A DNA stretch of 64,000 bases. Source: Lepidonotus clava. Taxonomy: Eukaryota > Annelida > Polychaeta > Phyllodocida > Polynoidae. The stretch is taken from NCBI GenBank assembly GCA_936440205.1, contig OW387136.1, positions 36,549,427-36,613,426 of the forward strand, written 5' to 3'. Shown here piece after piece: positions 23,800 to 36,737 of this stretch. The notes beneath the pieces were generated by a model that saw only the letters and a list, made by a program, of their open reading frames with translations, made no database searches and was not told the DNA's origin. A program made the translations under genes and the position numbers. The first letter of the stretch is position 1, and each line of letters begins with the position of its first letter.

Positions 23800-25160
23800 T
23801 GGGAGATGAGTTATTGACCGACATGTCAGTCTGTGACGCCTTCTACGCTCTCGGCCACACGCCCCTCACACTCCCTTCTAAGCCTAAGTGTGGGACCGAA
23901 GTGTCTGCATTTAAAGGGTAGATAATAATACTTCTCCGGGAATTACTTCATGGTAAAGAACTGTAAAGAATTCTAACTTTCTGTAATATTCCCTTAACGT
24001 TCAGAAAGCACATACAAATAGGTTCCCTCCATATAATATAGAAGATTCACAACAAACATATCAATTTTTAAACACACAAGAATTAAAAAGAGAAGCTGAA
24101 AATTATAACTCCGAATTATTTCAACCATTGCCTCATGCTATTGATATAATTGTTCGCATGACAGCTGTTATGTAAACAGCATTCTTGTACCACAACTGTC
24201 CATCTTCGGAAGCTGGCATCAGTCTCATCATTGTTATTACAGTAAACCATGTGTTATGATATTTAACCAGTTGTCTATCCTAAAGTTAAATGGAGATCAT
24301 AAGGTTATATATGAGCAGCATCTTCGTCTTAGAGAAGCAGGAACTTGGAGTGGGGTGACTCACTCCACTGTGCACTCGGTGATAAACTCAGGCATGTGTT
24401 TAAACTTAAGTAGTTAGTGTTCAAAGTAGGCTTTTCCACTTGGAAGGTTAATGTAAGTAGTATGTGAAGTTAGGGATTTGGCACAGGCTCCAACAACACA
24501 AACCACCAATACTTATTATGAAATTAGATATGACCGCCAAATGTTCATTGAAGTAGTCAGCTTTAATAGTAGGCTCTCCTGCTATGGGAATATGAATTTC
24601 AATTTTATGTAAAGTTTTATGGCATAGGCTACAGCAACCCGAAACAACAATAATTGCAATAAATATTTTGAAGAAATCAATCCTTTATATCGTCTCATTA
24701 GAAGTTATCTTTCAGAGGTTATTTTGCATAAATAGTAGAGCTTAATACACCATTGCTCTAACTTAAATGGCCCAAAGCATAACGGATGCTGGCACGGACT
24801 CTGAAGACAATTATCAGTTTACCCTCAACTCAAAGGCAACAAAATGTGTGCTTTTCCAATGGGTTCAGTGGAAAATCAGCGCACCTGAACCAGCCATTAC
24901 AACTACCAGGGTTCATTGAGTCTATCTGGGCTTCCCAGTCGTAAGGCCAAACGTGGAATTATTTTCTTAATGGCTGCCTTTCAGGAATTAGGTAGCAAAT
25001 ATTGATAGATGCCTGCTTAAACGTGTCATGAACAAGATGAGAATTATTAAACCAAATAGATGTTTATATAGTAAGTACTTCTAGTGCTTATGATTACCAG
25101 GATAACATATCTATTCACTATTACAAAATATCCAATACATAAACTCAGTGGCTCATAATT
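23800..25160. other. No gene seen
   Basis: AT-rich, with no repeat or dense motif cluster noticed. Confidence 0.4.
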
Positions 25161-25162
25161 TT

Positions 25163-25480
25163 TTTTATGATTCATACTTAAGGTATTATCATATTTTAGA
25201 ACATGCCTTTTGGTAATAACAACAGCGTTGTAGTTGAATAAATCAATCCGTCACCCAACATCCCGACATCCCGACACTGTTTCGACGTTGATCAGGTCAG
25301 CTTATCTCAGCAGGGGGTTTGTTCATAATTAAGGTATACTAACATTTTGAAACAGAATGAATTATGCTGTAGTAAAGAGAGCTTTGTAGCTGAATACATC
25401 AGACCTAAGCCCTTCACCCAACATCCCCGCCCTATCTGGGGTTGCCCAGACCAGGGTATCTCAGCAGGGGGTCCTCCTGT
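25163..25480. repeat. Diverged tandem duplication (~155 bp) carrying a ZIC/GLI-like core
   Basis: Two consecutive copies share TTAAGGTAT, GTAG(T/C)TGAATA, CACCCAACATCCC and TATCTCAGCAGGGGGT. The most conserved part is the last, whose CAGCAGGGGG resembles ZIC/GLIS sites. The second copy continues into a GC-rich island to about 25600. Confidence 0.6.
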
Positions 25481-25484
25481 GTGT

Positions 25485-26020
25485 AGTCAGTAATGCAGAC
25501 CAGACACCCCAGTCCTGCCTCCTCAAGGGTGGGGTGGCCAGCTGGGGGGACTGGTCCACTACCACATGCCCCCTGTCACGTGGCCAAGGTCAGCCGGTGC
25601 AGCAGGGTGCACGAAGAAAAGGGTGCCTTTTTGGGGGGACCGATTAGGGCAAACTAAAATACAAAATAGCTGAAAAAAAGTAATTATAAAAACAAACATA
25701 TTGAAAGTAGTCACAACTATAATTGATGGATGTGAAACATTCTAAAGACACGTCTCTCGGGGAAAGGTACTAGCAGTTTAATTATTCTCTTGTTCATTGG
25801 CCTACAATTATGTGTTAGAACCATACCAAACATAGTGTCCATGCAAGTAGGATTCCATTCACAAACACTGGAACATTTTGTGATTAAAACAAACGGAAAT
25901 TGTATATATTCTCTTACCCACATGGCAGATCACATTGTCTAGTTATCACTAAAAATGAACACAATATCCCACCCTATAGGCCTAACTTATAACAGCCCCT
26001 AATACCAGACTGACTATTAC
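25485..26020. other. GC-rich tail, then AT-rich sequence; no gene
   Basis: CCCC/GGGG and GGTCAG words to about 25640, then featureless AT-rich DNA. TAGGCCTA at 25977-25984. Confidence 0.35.
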
Positions 26021-26130
26021 TCTCCGCGCACTTCCGGAAGCCACTTTGGTTGCCATGGTGCCCAGGAGCCCGGATGTGACCTTGGGATCAGTTGCCCGGA
26101 TGTTAGCCCTCAGTGCCCTCGACATATAAA
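26020..26130 (+). promoter_or_regulatory. ETS palindrome plus RFX-type X-box, promoter-like
   Basis: CTTCCGGAAG (26031-26040) joins two ETS cores. GTTGCCATGGTGCCC (26049-26063) matches the RFX X-box palindrome. The X-box contains an ATG in a perfect GCCATGG context (26054), which opens only 24 codons (MVPRSPDVTLGSVARM and on) with no good donor. ETS plus RFX sites are common at promoters of ciliary and housekeeping genes, by family knowledge. Confidence 0.45.
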
Positions 26131-26139
26131 CAGGCTAGT

Positions 26140-27050
26140 GGTATGGTGTGTCTCAGGGAGAAACCTGCCGAGAAGTATTATCTTCAGATTTTTACCAAAC
26201 GATTTATTTAGGCAAAGCATGAAATCAACTGCATTTTACAAGTAACAAAGACTTCCTATACCTCGAGGAAAAAAGAAAAGAAAAGAACCACATGAAAAGG
26301 AAAAATAACAAAATTTAATAGAAGATTCAAGTATTTGTCTCAGGATCCTGATTTGTAAATTCATCAAATTACATTTGTTACGCCTAAAGTTATTAGGACC
26401 TATGGTAATTGGAGACTCGCGTACAATTTGCGCTTTCAAAGGCTTTACCGCTGTTTTAGGAAGTCTAGAAACGAGCTCTATCATTGACACACGATCAACC
26501 TCATCATTGGTCTCATGTTCATCGCCGAAACACTTCCAGAATAAGTGGCGTTCGTGCTAATCACCGGTGATAAATTAAACATTCATCACGGCCGATAATT
26601 GGAAATTGACATTGATTCCTCAATATCCTGTCATTTAGATCCCGGAATTGATTCCAAATAGGGCCCAAGGGAATTCCCCTGCCGGACAATAGTGACCACT
26701 GCCCAAGTGGATTGAATCCAGTAAGTCGATTCTAGTAATCCACTAGGATTGATAATAGGGGGAGTGTGAGGGAACTGACCATGACTGGACAGTAGTGACC
26801 TCAATAGGATATAATCACTACACCCCTAGCAAAAGAGCCACATGCTTACATCCAATTTGCTCTCATTTCTCTTCATGAAAAATGTATAGATCTATTCGTG
26901 AAATATTTATATGATGTTATTGCAATAATGAGAACCCAAGAGAAAGAACTATTCACGAGTAAGCAAATCGTAAAAGATATGTAAGCAACAATCAAAGGTG
27001 GTTACAATTAGTTTTCAAGGAATTTCTGTCTATAATGAATTTAGATTTGA
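26140..27050. other. No gene seen
   Basis: AT-rich. A 7-bp inverted GTGGATT/AATCCAC lies near 26707-26744. Confidence 0.35.
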
Positions 27051-27057
27051 TACTTTA

Positions 27058-27092
27058 TAATTATCATCTTTATAATATAAAGATGATAATTA
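27058..27092. repeat. Perfect AT-rich palindrome, 17-bp arms
   Basis: TAATTATCATCTTTATA and its exact complement are separated by a single A. It includes inverted ATTATCATC words. It could extrude a cruciform; it is probably a small mutational palindrome. Confidence 0.9.
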
Positions 27093-27364
27093 CCATATTA
27101 TACCATATTATGGTATATTATTGTGTACACACTGGAAACTGTCATTTCTTCTAAATTGTCATTCAATGTCAATTCAACAAGTGCCTTACGCTCCTTTTCC
27201 CAGTTTTTCTTCAAATTCCTCAGAAAATCGGACTAAACATGTTGAAGAAACAATTTTCGAGTTTGACTATCGCATTACAGAAAATTTTAACGATATTGCA
27301 ATTATTGATCATACTAAACGTCCTGTCTCAGAGAGTAGTCATCCAGAAGAGGGCCTATCCTGTG

Positions 27365-27405
27365 ATAACCAGACTGACCAAACTGAACTGACCAGCTGAC
27401 CATAG
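27365..27405. promoter_or_regulatory. Compact CTGACCA triplet
   Basis: Three CTGACCA words occur within about 35 bp, one of the densest CTGACCA groups here. An upstream 77-codon ATG frame (27167-27400) ends within it; the frame has balanced composition but no recognisable domain and no splice support. Confidence 0.35.
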
Positions 27406-29525
27406 CGGAATGCTGACTAGACAGTTTGGTGGGGTGAGGGGGATAGGGGGATGAAGGTCTCCCCAAGGGTCTAGGGACAAATTGGCCGACATGATGGACG
27501 ACATGGTGACGTCATAGGTCACGTGGCCACACTCAGTTATGATTGGCCTAAATCACTGACCGAGATTGCCTTTTGCTGTGCTGAGGAGAGGAAGTGTAAT
27601 ATGTGGACTATCATGGTTCTAGTTTGTATACAGGGTTGTACGAATTGGTGGCAAAATAGGCAGTAAATCAATTGTTTTCGAAGACAACGCAAACGAAGAC
27701 CTTCAACGACGTCAGAGTTTTTTAAAAAATCAATGGGGCCATTACGGTGCATTAAAAATCAAAGAGAGATCTTGTAAAGATAGCCTTCCGAAAAATCACA
27801 TGATTCAAGACTATTCATTAATTGTAAAGGTCATGTTAACTTTTTGTAAATGTTATCATTCAATTACCTCGATGACCCTATTTAAGGGATTTGAATTCAT
27901 TGAAAACAATTTGAGCTTTACCAACATAAATAAAACGCATACATCATAAATATGATATTGTATAATCATCGTATAGAACCTTTGGATTTATATTGGCCCC
28001 GGCATTTCATTGACATATTAGTGAGCACTCGAAACGTGCACTATTTGTATGAGTTTTGTCAACTTCGTGAAAGCCTGGTGACATCCTATCAGCTCATCAG
28101 AACTTTATTTTTTCTCAGATTGTGCACATAACTGGGTCATCAGTAATCAATCGCGTCCTACCCCCGCTATCGCTGCTCATATCTGTCCCTTTCTAAAATG
28201 CTGTTGTCTCTGACGTTTTTATCTAAAAGAACTAACAATCAATTAGCACTATTTTTCACTAGAGCTTCCCCGTCACAGATCTTTCATCCATGAAAACAAT
28301 TATAAACGACACACTGACCCCCTCCCTATTAACCTAATGGCCGTAATCTCCATCTTCCCATCCCTTTCCTGGCCATTCCCAACCCTGGCAATTATCATTA
28401 CGTTTCCACACAGATTCGGGTGTGCAAAACCACGGGAAATTGATTATCCAGGTCCAATGGGAGACGGGAGAAACCTAATTCTATGCAACCGTCCAAGCAA
28501 GTGTGAGCTCATAAAGAATCAAATAAATAATAAGATCCCTGACTTATTTCGTTCTGCTTAAATGGATCACAAACTATTGTACATATTATATCTTGGTAAT
28601 GTATACGTCCATTAACCATTGTGCGATTTCCTTACGACCAACTTCTATCTTGGAAACCTTTTTCAGTTTTGTTTACACCCGAAACGGTCATTTCAGGTTG
28701 AATCTCCTATGGGTTACATCTGCGATCACCGGTAACTATACTGCACTGTACGCTTTTATTTTAGTATACATATAGGTCAAAAATCAAAACCAATCTGATG
28801 CAATTGGAAGAGAAAAATCGCCTATGATTTCCAAAGCTTTTGTTTTCACTTGGCACTCCATAAAGACACTGCCTCAAATTGCCTAATTAACGAGGCATCG
28901 TAAGTGTTTGCAGAAACCAATATATAAACAATGTCTCATGTTAAATACACTGACCTACTTCAAGCCACGTCCCAAGCTGACGGGTAATGAATAGTGGGTT
29001 TCATTACACACAGTCTGCCTTGGGTTATTTTACTCAAACGGCCAATTTCCATGTTTACACTGCTGTGTTTGAAAACCCTGCCCACCCTTCTAAATCACGC
29101 AAGACTGCTTGTTATGCGGAAATTAAATTTCCCACGTGAGTGGCGTGCCTTACGTTTGTGTATTTAAGTCATGATAGATTAAGATTTATTTTATGGTGAA
29201 AACATCAAAGTTATATTGCCAGCATGCACACTTTTGCAATAAAAGTGTTCTGATGATACATCTCTTCATCTCTTTTTTAGTTTAAAGAGCAACACACTTA
29301 AAAGAACAGCAACCTTTAGAGGCAGATCAAATAACTCATAATCAGAAGGAGTGAAAGGGAAAGTACATGTATCTATACATAGATTTAGTGTTCTATCGCA
29401 GTTCAACCCACATACATGTTCATCAGAAGCGTCAATTCAACTCTTCACTGAGTATCATTTTGCATCATCTCGCAAACAGCATAAAGATCATACATGAACA
29501 TTACGTTAGAGCTAACAGTATCTTA
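27406..29525. other. Non-coding sequence with possible islands
   Basis: Stretches at about 28320-28480 (CTGGCAATTATCATTACG) and 28960-29160 (CCCACGTGAG E-box, GGCCAATTTCC) look like candidate conserved elements by composition only. TTTACACCC at about 28672 recurs elsewhere. No supported gene. Confidence 0.25.
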
Positions 29526-29530
29526 AGCCA

Positions 29531-29784
29531 CATACCCACTAACCAACAGGCCGATGGCCGATGACGATGGCCGTTGGGCGTCATCGCCGACGTCAGCGTT
29601 GGCATAAAATTATTAAATATGTTTGATAAGGATTGGCGTGATCAGTGCCGACTGTTGGCCCCAACCATCACCGCCAAAGCTGATGTCAGCACCGATTATG
29701 TGTGGGTATGCCTTGTCTGAGTCTTCGGCCAACGGTCGTGCCGATGTTGGTGCCGATTCGTCCCAAAATCGGTTAGTGGGTATG
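29531..29784. mobile_element. Miniature inverted-repeat transposon (254 bp)
   Basis: The termini CATACCCACTAACC (29531) and GGTTAGTGGGTATG (29784) are perfect 14-base inverted copies. The interior is rich in CCGAT/ATCGG words in both orientations, a typical subterminal-repeat pattern. Target duplication is unclear, so the superfamily is unassigned. Confidence 0.8.
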
Positions 29785-29789
29785 GTGCT

Positions 29790-32700
29790 TTATTGGTTCC
29801 TCTTACTTGCTGAATCCATGTAAAGAGCCACATATCTGTAGAGAATAGGCCCTTCCGCCATATTGAAATATTGAAGTTGGAAACAGAATACATGATGTAG
29901 CATAACCTACTCCCTCTGGATTTACGTGATTGGAGTTTCATGAAGTTTGACAGATTCTGGTTAATTAAAGGTCTGGTCGGCAAACAAAAGCATATCTTCT
30001 TGGGTCGTTGATTAGGTCTTGAGGAGAGTTTTTGATTAGGTTTCATCCCAAGCATTACGTTTAGAGTCAGGTTTTATAAATAAGCAGAATAAAAACTATC
30101 ATAAAAATTTTTAATTAAATATTTTCCCAAACATTTATATTTCGATAATAATTATATGAAACCAGACGATAGGAAAACAGATGTGACAGAAAGTCTTTAA
30201 TCTTTTCTTAGAGATTTCTTGGTTCCCAAATCAATTGATTCTCTGATCTACCTCCAACAAGCGTATCAGATTGCCTGATATATTCAAAGATGGTCTATAA
30301 GTTCTCTATAAGTTTCTGATAAGTACGATTTTAGTTATTTTGCAATGCAGACCCCATCCCAGCTTAAAACCAGTAATGAATCAATGCTAGGCAAGCGGGC
30401 TGGGTCCAGAATGTGCCCATTCTATAGCTTGGACTCAGGGATCTAATTGGCCCAAACCTCCCCCCATGCATAATGTATGGGCGGCCCCAGTAGTAGATGA
30501 AATGGTCCAGTGGCGCAGGTGGAGCCTGCGAGATGACAACCATCAAGCGGTGAGCAAATGCTATAAATAACTCGAGCAGCTCATGCATACTTAAGTGTAG
30601 GAAGTACAGGGCGTTGGGGCGGTAGGGGAGGGCTTGGGGACCCGAGCTGGTCTGTTGAAGGGTGTTACTTTTCTTTGAACATGGGCAGTATCATACTAGA
30701 AACCGTTCTCTTCTGAGATACTTGGGTATATTATTTCAACACCGGTTCCTGTTTTGGCCTCATGATCGAAACCTGGGACAGGATATCGAAGAGGAATGAA
30801 AGGTGTATAATCTAGCTGATCTAGGTACACTCTGAAAAAGCAGTTATTGTCATGTGAACTCCTCATTGTTATATTTTCGTGTAATAACCATAGAATTGTT
30901 GAAGAATTATACAAGCTTTTCATTTACTTAGAAATATGCTGTTAATATAAGATCTCCTCCTTTATCATCTCTATAATAGCTCAGTGAGTCTTCCTGAGAT
31001 ATAACCATGCATGCCAAAGAAGACCACATGGGTGTCCTTCTCAGACTGGGTTGTGCCCCCCGTCCTGTCCTACCCTATCCTCTTCCCAGTCAGGGGAGGG
31101 GATATTCCAACATGATTTATACGAGGTTCTACAAACGGTCAACGGCCCTCGGAGGGTGGTGGAACAAGTGTTGATTAGTGTCCTCCCCTACTCCAGGGCA
31201 GATGGCCCTCCTGTGTTGAGAAAAAAAGAACGTCCTGTCCTACACGATAGGTATTGTAGGTATTGTAGCGTATTATTTCACTTTAGATTTGGACAACGTC
31301 GGAAGAATGGAAGAAACTACGAATATGAACGAAATGTGCGTTAATATAATTCATGCAAATAATGAATAAATCATAATTATTTACACTGAATAAGATCACC
31401 AATGCCCATACTATGGCGATTGTAAAGCATCATTCTATGCTGATCTAGTTTCACCCGTTTCCCAAGAAATGCTGGCTGGGGCTTGCCCGAAGTCTTGCGA
31501 ACACAAACTAATTCACGAGGCCCTAGGCCTGTCACTATCAATGATGATTAGGCCGACAATAATGATCATGTCATTTTGCATTATTCTTGTATACAATAAG
31601 GCCCTTCCTCCGTAACCATCATGATTATGATGCATAGTATCTCACTTTTAGTTATGATTAAGGGGAGTTCCTGTACTGTCCTGGAATTCACTCTAGGAGT
31701 ACTTAGCTGTATGGAGGACAGAATCCTTCACACCCATGGCCTTCGGGGTTGTCGACCACTCTAGGAGTAAGATGCATGTAATATGCCTCGTCATAATTAT
31801 AATGACTGACCTCAGAAATAAACTGACGTGAAATCAACTAGGGACCCTTGGCTTCGTGGACTGCTCTACCAATGAGCCAGTTCTCCTCCCCCTAGATTTA
31901 AAAGACTTCTGTATCTGAGAAAACGTGTTTTAGAGATTAGCAGACAAGTTAGATGACATTTGAACCACGTCAGTATTATCACCTTGTGAAGAAGGTCTTA
32001 GGATTGTCTTCGGACGAAGATGAACAGACTCTGGTGAAGTTCTTAAGACTGCATTGTCTAAACGGCTGGATATACTGGCATCCAGTTTGATAATCTAAGG
32101 TATTCTCGTATCCCAAAGACAAAGTGTTTATCATAAATTCAGATTCCTGTCATGAGTATATCAAACCTTACAATTGTAGATTTACCTTGAATAAAACAAC
32201 CATGATAATCATGTCATCCAGGCTTCTCACACAGAGAAGAACAAAGGAAAGGAACCTATCCCTCTCACAAAAAGACCTCCGTCAATTTGCGTCTTGCCTT
32301 AATATTGAGGCAAATGTCATTAACTCATCACGTGCATGTAATATAGCTTTTTATTGTATCCTACAAATGAATCCCTTTCTCCGTCTCTCCACAAAGTATG
32401 TGAGGAAATACAAACATCCGCACATAAAGCTAATGACCTTTCTCTTCAAAAGACTTCCTCTCTTGTAGAACACATTTCCATCCTGAAAATGTGTAACTTA
32501 GTACAACGTAGGTTTTCCTTAACCTTAAAACGTAAAATGTTGGCTTCTGATATGGCTTGTTTAACCCTACTTTACCACTACCCTCTAAATTTGATACAGT
32601 AGTGCTTCCCGATGATCAGCTGGAATTTTAATACAACTACTGTGTCTAGCAGAAACATTTTCTAGAAATACATGTAGAGCCAATTTATTTTCGCATAATA

Positions 32701-33985
32701 TGTACATACCGCATTACCGCAATTTTTGTGTTGGTCAACCATATGCACGATTATTGGACAAAAAAACCGAATATCCCCGTGCTTCAGCCTATCTATTTTT
32801 GCAATCATAGTATCTGCTGTTCATATAGCACCTGGCTACTTTGACTTGCCTTACACTATCGCGGGTTACTTTGCATAGTCATGGATACCAGCATTTTGCC
32901 AAGATAAATTCAATATAAGTATGCATACTGGGATTTAACAATCTAGAATAGCAAATCTCGTATCTGCTGCATATTGCTTATTTCTCAAATCTGGACATAT
33001 AATCCAACAAAGTGAGCTGATATTTGATGATGGTTAAACTTGAAATACGGAAAAATCCGTTTGCTTTGATCCTGTTTCATTAGAACCTTTCAAGTATCGA
33101 AATGCATATCATACTTTTTTGTCAATCCAATAAGCTTTCAGAAAGCTGTTAATACCCTGGGGCTGTACATGTTACATACGTCCATGATTTCCCAAGGCAC
33201 ATGTCCTCCTGTATACATTGCTTTTCCAACAGAACGTTTGAAAAAACCGATTCCATGATAATTAGGTCAATCAATGTGTCCTGTGCATTTGCACGTGCTT
33301 TCTACTTACGCCCATTACCGGGAACTTTATAATGTTCTGTATAATTCCTCTCAGGGCCAGGCCTATGCATGGATATGTAGGTCAGCTGGACTTCCTAGAG
33401 GGCCATTGTGCAATACGATGGAGAAATCCTTAAGGGGCACATACAGTAAAGGCATCAGGGTATACGAGAACAACTGTGTGTCATTATAGTAGGCATCATA
33501 TGAATGACACAAAATGCAAATATTATGTAATAGATCTTCTGGTAAGATCTGGGTGCAATGTCACTAACGTAAAAGAAATGGGAGGAATATTTAGTTTTTG
33601 ATCTTGGGGTAAAATGAAATGCACATTGATTCTGTTTGATACCATTAAATAAATTGTATTAATAATTATGTTTGATGATTGCACATAAATCCTGGTCTCC
33701 TTTCCAAACAGTCAATAATTGCATTTGAAACTTAGATGTTCCTTTCATGTGTGCACCTCCCCAGACATGCAAGATTATATAGAAAATGTAACATTGTCAT
33801 TTACGGAGTAGCCATAATTAGTCATAACAATCTCAGTATACAATGCGAGATTTTCCAGTTGCTGTGAGTCATACTTTTAGTGTAGCACTGCTGAGAAGGC
33901 ATTTACATCTCTCCCACCCTCTCCCCCTCTCTGTCGTGTTAACCTTTATTTCCCAACCCTTTCCACATCCCCATCACAGTATGCA
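29790..33985. other. No supported gene; two weak exon-like stretches
   Basis: GAGCAGCTC occurs at 30574-30582 and shares the 14-mer GAGCAGCTCATGCA with the 4121 site. CACTCTAGGAGTA is repeated near 31690 and 31760. Open frames at about 32124-32602 have no recognised family. At about 33361 an acceptor-like TTCCTCTCAG precedes 33 open codons and a GTATAC donor-like site; weak. Confidence 0.3.
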
Positions 33986-33990
33986 ATCAG

Positions 33991-34130
33991 CCCCCCCCCC
34001 CAACCCTCCTGGCCACAACCACTCAATACACTGGTCACACCTGACCCAGAGGCAGGGGGCTTCTACTGACCACTATACTGACCACCCCACTGACCCTGCA
34101 CTGACCACCAGACTTGCTGGTCATGACCAG
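33991..34130. promoter_or_regulatory. CTGACCA cluster after an 11-base C run
   Basis: C11 (33991-34001) is followed by four ACTGACC words at short spacing (about 34065-34105), then TGGTCATGACCAG. A 175-codon open frame (33843-34370, the longest in the window) spans this; its His/Pro/Ser/Thr-rich composition mirrors the repeat words and gives no domain, so it is not called a gene. Confidence 0.45.
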
Positions 34131-34399
34131 CTTGGGTTAGTTCTACCTTGTTGTATCTATAACTGTAGATTTTCCAAGAATACGATGGGTATATATGGTA
34201 ATTTTATGTTTATTGCAGTATTGATCAATACTAGATCTGGGAATTTAAATAGAAGAGGTGGCTGGATATTGAATATTATTTCCTATTACACCAACACTAA
34301 ATTTTATTCTTGGTGTAGGGGTTTTTGCTTAGTCTACCTAAACATTAGTAACCTTTCTTACAATTGTTAACCATGAAGAATAAACTTACAGTTGTAGTT

Positions 34400-35635
34400 C
34401 CAATATTTCAAAAACTGGAGGAGGGTCTCATTTCTCTCTCATTTCCCTGTTTAGTATCGGCATTCCTCAATTATCTAGGCCACTGAGAGCCTTAAAAAGA
34501 GTTCAAAGCCAAGCCAAGTTCTAACTTCACAATTATTTCAGTTCCGCTTATAATTAGGTCAGCATTGAAGCCCAATCTCTTTTACAATTTATTTCGACAC
34601 TTTCTAATGTTCTAAATTCCAACATAAAAGTTCACATTATTTCACAGCTATCCTCTTTGTAGTATACCTTTATGATAATATCTCGATTTTGTCATAAATA
34701 AAAACAAGTAAAATGTGAACAGGGCTTATCGGCGCTGGCCGACTGGGGGTCGATAAAGGCGGGATAAAACTCGTGGATCAAGGCGGAGGTGTGGTCGGCA
34801 GGCGTGGAAGATGAATGGTGGACGTTAGGGAAAATAGGCCTCGGCGCCAGAAAAATAACCAGGTCTTAACTCTTTATCTGTAATTATTCACAAATTGCAC
34901 CAATTAAAACTGCAAATCAACATGGATTTGGATTGCGTAGTGTGGGTATCTGGTTAAAGAAACTGGTTCAATAATTATTGAGGTTTATTGATTTTGAAAT
35001 TATGTGGGAACTGACACCTTCGTGATCTGGATTCAAAGTCAACGGGACCAAAAGTTGTCTACTTATTTTTTTCTATCTTTGATTACAAAAAAAGCAGTAA
35101 ATGCCTTTTAATTATGCAATCCTTTTCATGTATCCTCTTTCACTTGAATATAGGGAACAACACAGAATAATTATATCAACTGAGAACTTTCAAGTTATTA
35201 GCCTATGTCAAGTAAGCAGCTAATACTCTCGTGTCCACATAATTATCACCCGTACTTTACAGCATGACCAATATAAATTTAAATGAGCTATGACACATAT
35301 TCTTACATGGTACTTTCGTCTCAGTATCAGTAGATAAACTATACAGCTATTTTCTTCCCTATGAATTTGAACAAAAGCATACATTAATCAGGCCATACCT
35401 ACCCCCCTTACTTTTACAACCAGAAAATGTACATTACATTTTATGATGTGCTTCTTTGTATGCAATGTTGCAGCATACATACATTAAAGCCTCGGTTATG
35501 AAAATTGTCTCATATCGCATCATCTTGCATGTTTTCTCAACTAATTGGAAGAACACATTTATGTGAAAGGGGTTATAACGAAAGAAAAAAAACCTTTGGA
35601 AATGTTCTTCTTGATTTTCTGGGTAAGATGGCGAT
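34400..35635. other. No gene seen
   Basis: AT-rich, with a GC-rich patch at about 34725-34850 (GGCGCTGGCCGAC, GGCGGAGG words). Nothing assignable. Confidence 0.35.
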
Positions 35636-35639
35636 AAGG

Positions 35640-35900
35640 GTTAAGATGTAGCTGGCAGCCCTCTGCACATCTATCCAGGTAAATCAGTGCAGGCCCTGTC
35701 TTTGAGCTGTGGGGACGGCGGGCACTGTGCACCAGAATAATGTCAAATTAACGTGGCTATTCATGCTCGCCTTTTTATCATCACCGCTGACAGGCCCCCA
35801 TGAATTATTAGCCTGGTCTATGCCCACAAATGTCCCCATGTAGGCAACGTTCTTTAGATATTGCATGTATAGGGAAGGGGTTAGATTCAACGCTTTAGGA
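35640..35900 (+). promoter_or_regulatory. Regulatory-like island containing module A
   Basis: A GC-rich unique stretch whose core 35765-35838 reads GCTCGCCTTTT, TTATCATCACC, GCTGACAGGCCC, then GAATTATTAGCCTGG. The same series of words recurs in module B 400 bp downstream (without GCTCGCC) and partly in module C at 61.94 kb. GCTGACAGG contains a MEIS/TGIF-type core and GAATTATTAG a homeodomain core. Upstream TCAAATTAACG and CTATTCATGC are also homeodomain/POU-like. Enhancer by inference. Confidence 0.5.
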
Positions 35901-36160
35901 AGGAATATCTACGTGAAGGATATAAGAAATATGATTGTAGTTACATATTTATTGCCTGTTATGTACAAATATGAAGGATATCAATAACAGTTTCTCACTA
36001 TTAGAAAGATTCGTAGGAGAAATATTCTGATATACCAAGCATTATTAAAAATATTCGCCGGAGACATTCCTGTATGAACGCTCAGATAGAAGAAGGAAAT
36101 AAAGTATGGGCATAACAATTCCGAAGAAATCCCAACACCTTTGCGTAGTGGTCCATGTCC

Positions 36161-36235
36161 CCTTTGTTATCATTACTCCTGGCAGGTCCTCATAAATTAT
36201 TAGTCCTACTCTATGTCCAGGAATCCTTTACATTG
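36161..36235 (+). promoter_or_regulatory. Module B, diverged copy of module A
   Basis: CTTTGTTATCATTACTCC, GGCAGGTCCTCAT and AAATTATTAGTCC align with module A without gaps over about 58 bases, at roughly three-quarters identity. AATTATTAG and TTATCAT are unchanged. CTTTGTTATCATTA resembles a SOX-POU composite site. Local duplication of an ancestral element is the simplest explanation. Confidence 0.5.
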
Positions 36236-36380
36236 TCTAAGTCAGCAGTCCACAGATAGCAAGGGATATGCTCCAACGTCCGTGACATTGTGTTTCCTGA
36301 ATTTCTCGCTGTCGAAAATATTCAGTGTTGATTACTTGTTTTCAACGCATTATCTACTATATTTATGGTAATTGAATGGT

Positions 36381-36404
36381 TGATTATCATTCTTATGATA
36401 ATCA
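36381..36404. repeat. Inverted repeat TGATTATCAT-TCTT-ATGATAATCA
   Basis: Ten-base perfect arms with a four-base loop. The ATTATCAT word is shared with modules A/B and with the 27058 palindrome. Confidence 0.8.
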
Positions 36405-36737
36405 TATGACGATCAAAGATTCACCACAATTTGGAATTACCTATATCCTAGAAGATAATATAAATATTTCTTCAATATTCACCATCAGGGCCAGTTTATA
36501 AGTTGCATAGTTTCATGATTACCGTCAGTCACTTGAAGTGCATTGCTTCTGGGAGAGAAAATGTCATCTGCATGCCCTTTCCATGAGAACTAGGTCACAA
36601 AAACCGACACTCTGCATCCAACAACCATGTGGGATTCAATTGTAGTTAACACTTGCAGGAAATATAGTCAGTGTATAGTCATCTAAATATATACACTGTG
36701 TGTGCTGTCATCAATTCTAACATTGTTTTCCTTGCAG

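Noticed and set aside
27167-27400. 77-codon ATG frame with balanced composition
   Set aside because: No domain, splice site or start context; its end lies in a CTGACCA cluster. Kept only as a note.
32124-32602. Two overlapping open stretches suggestive of a decayed coding region
   Set aside because: No recognised family in either; left unassigned.
33843-34370. Longest open frame in the window (175 codons)
   Set aside because: Low-complexity His/Pro/Ser/Thr composition tracks a C run and ACTGACC repeats; no domain, signal or splice support.
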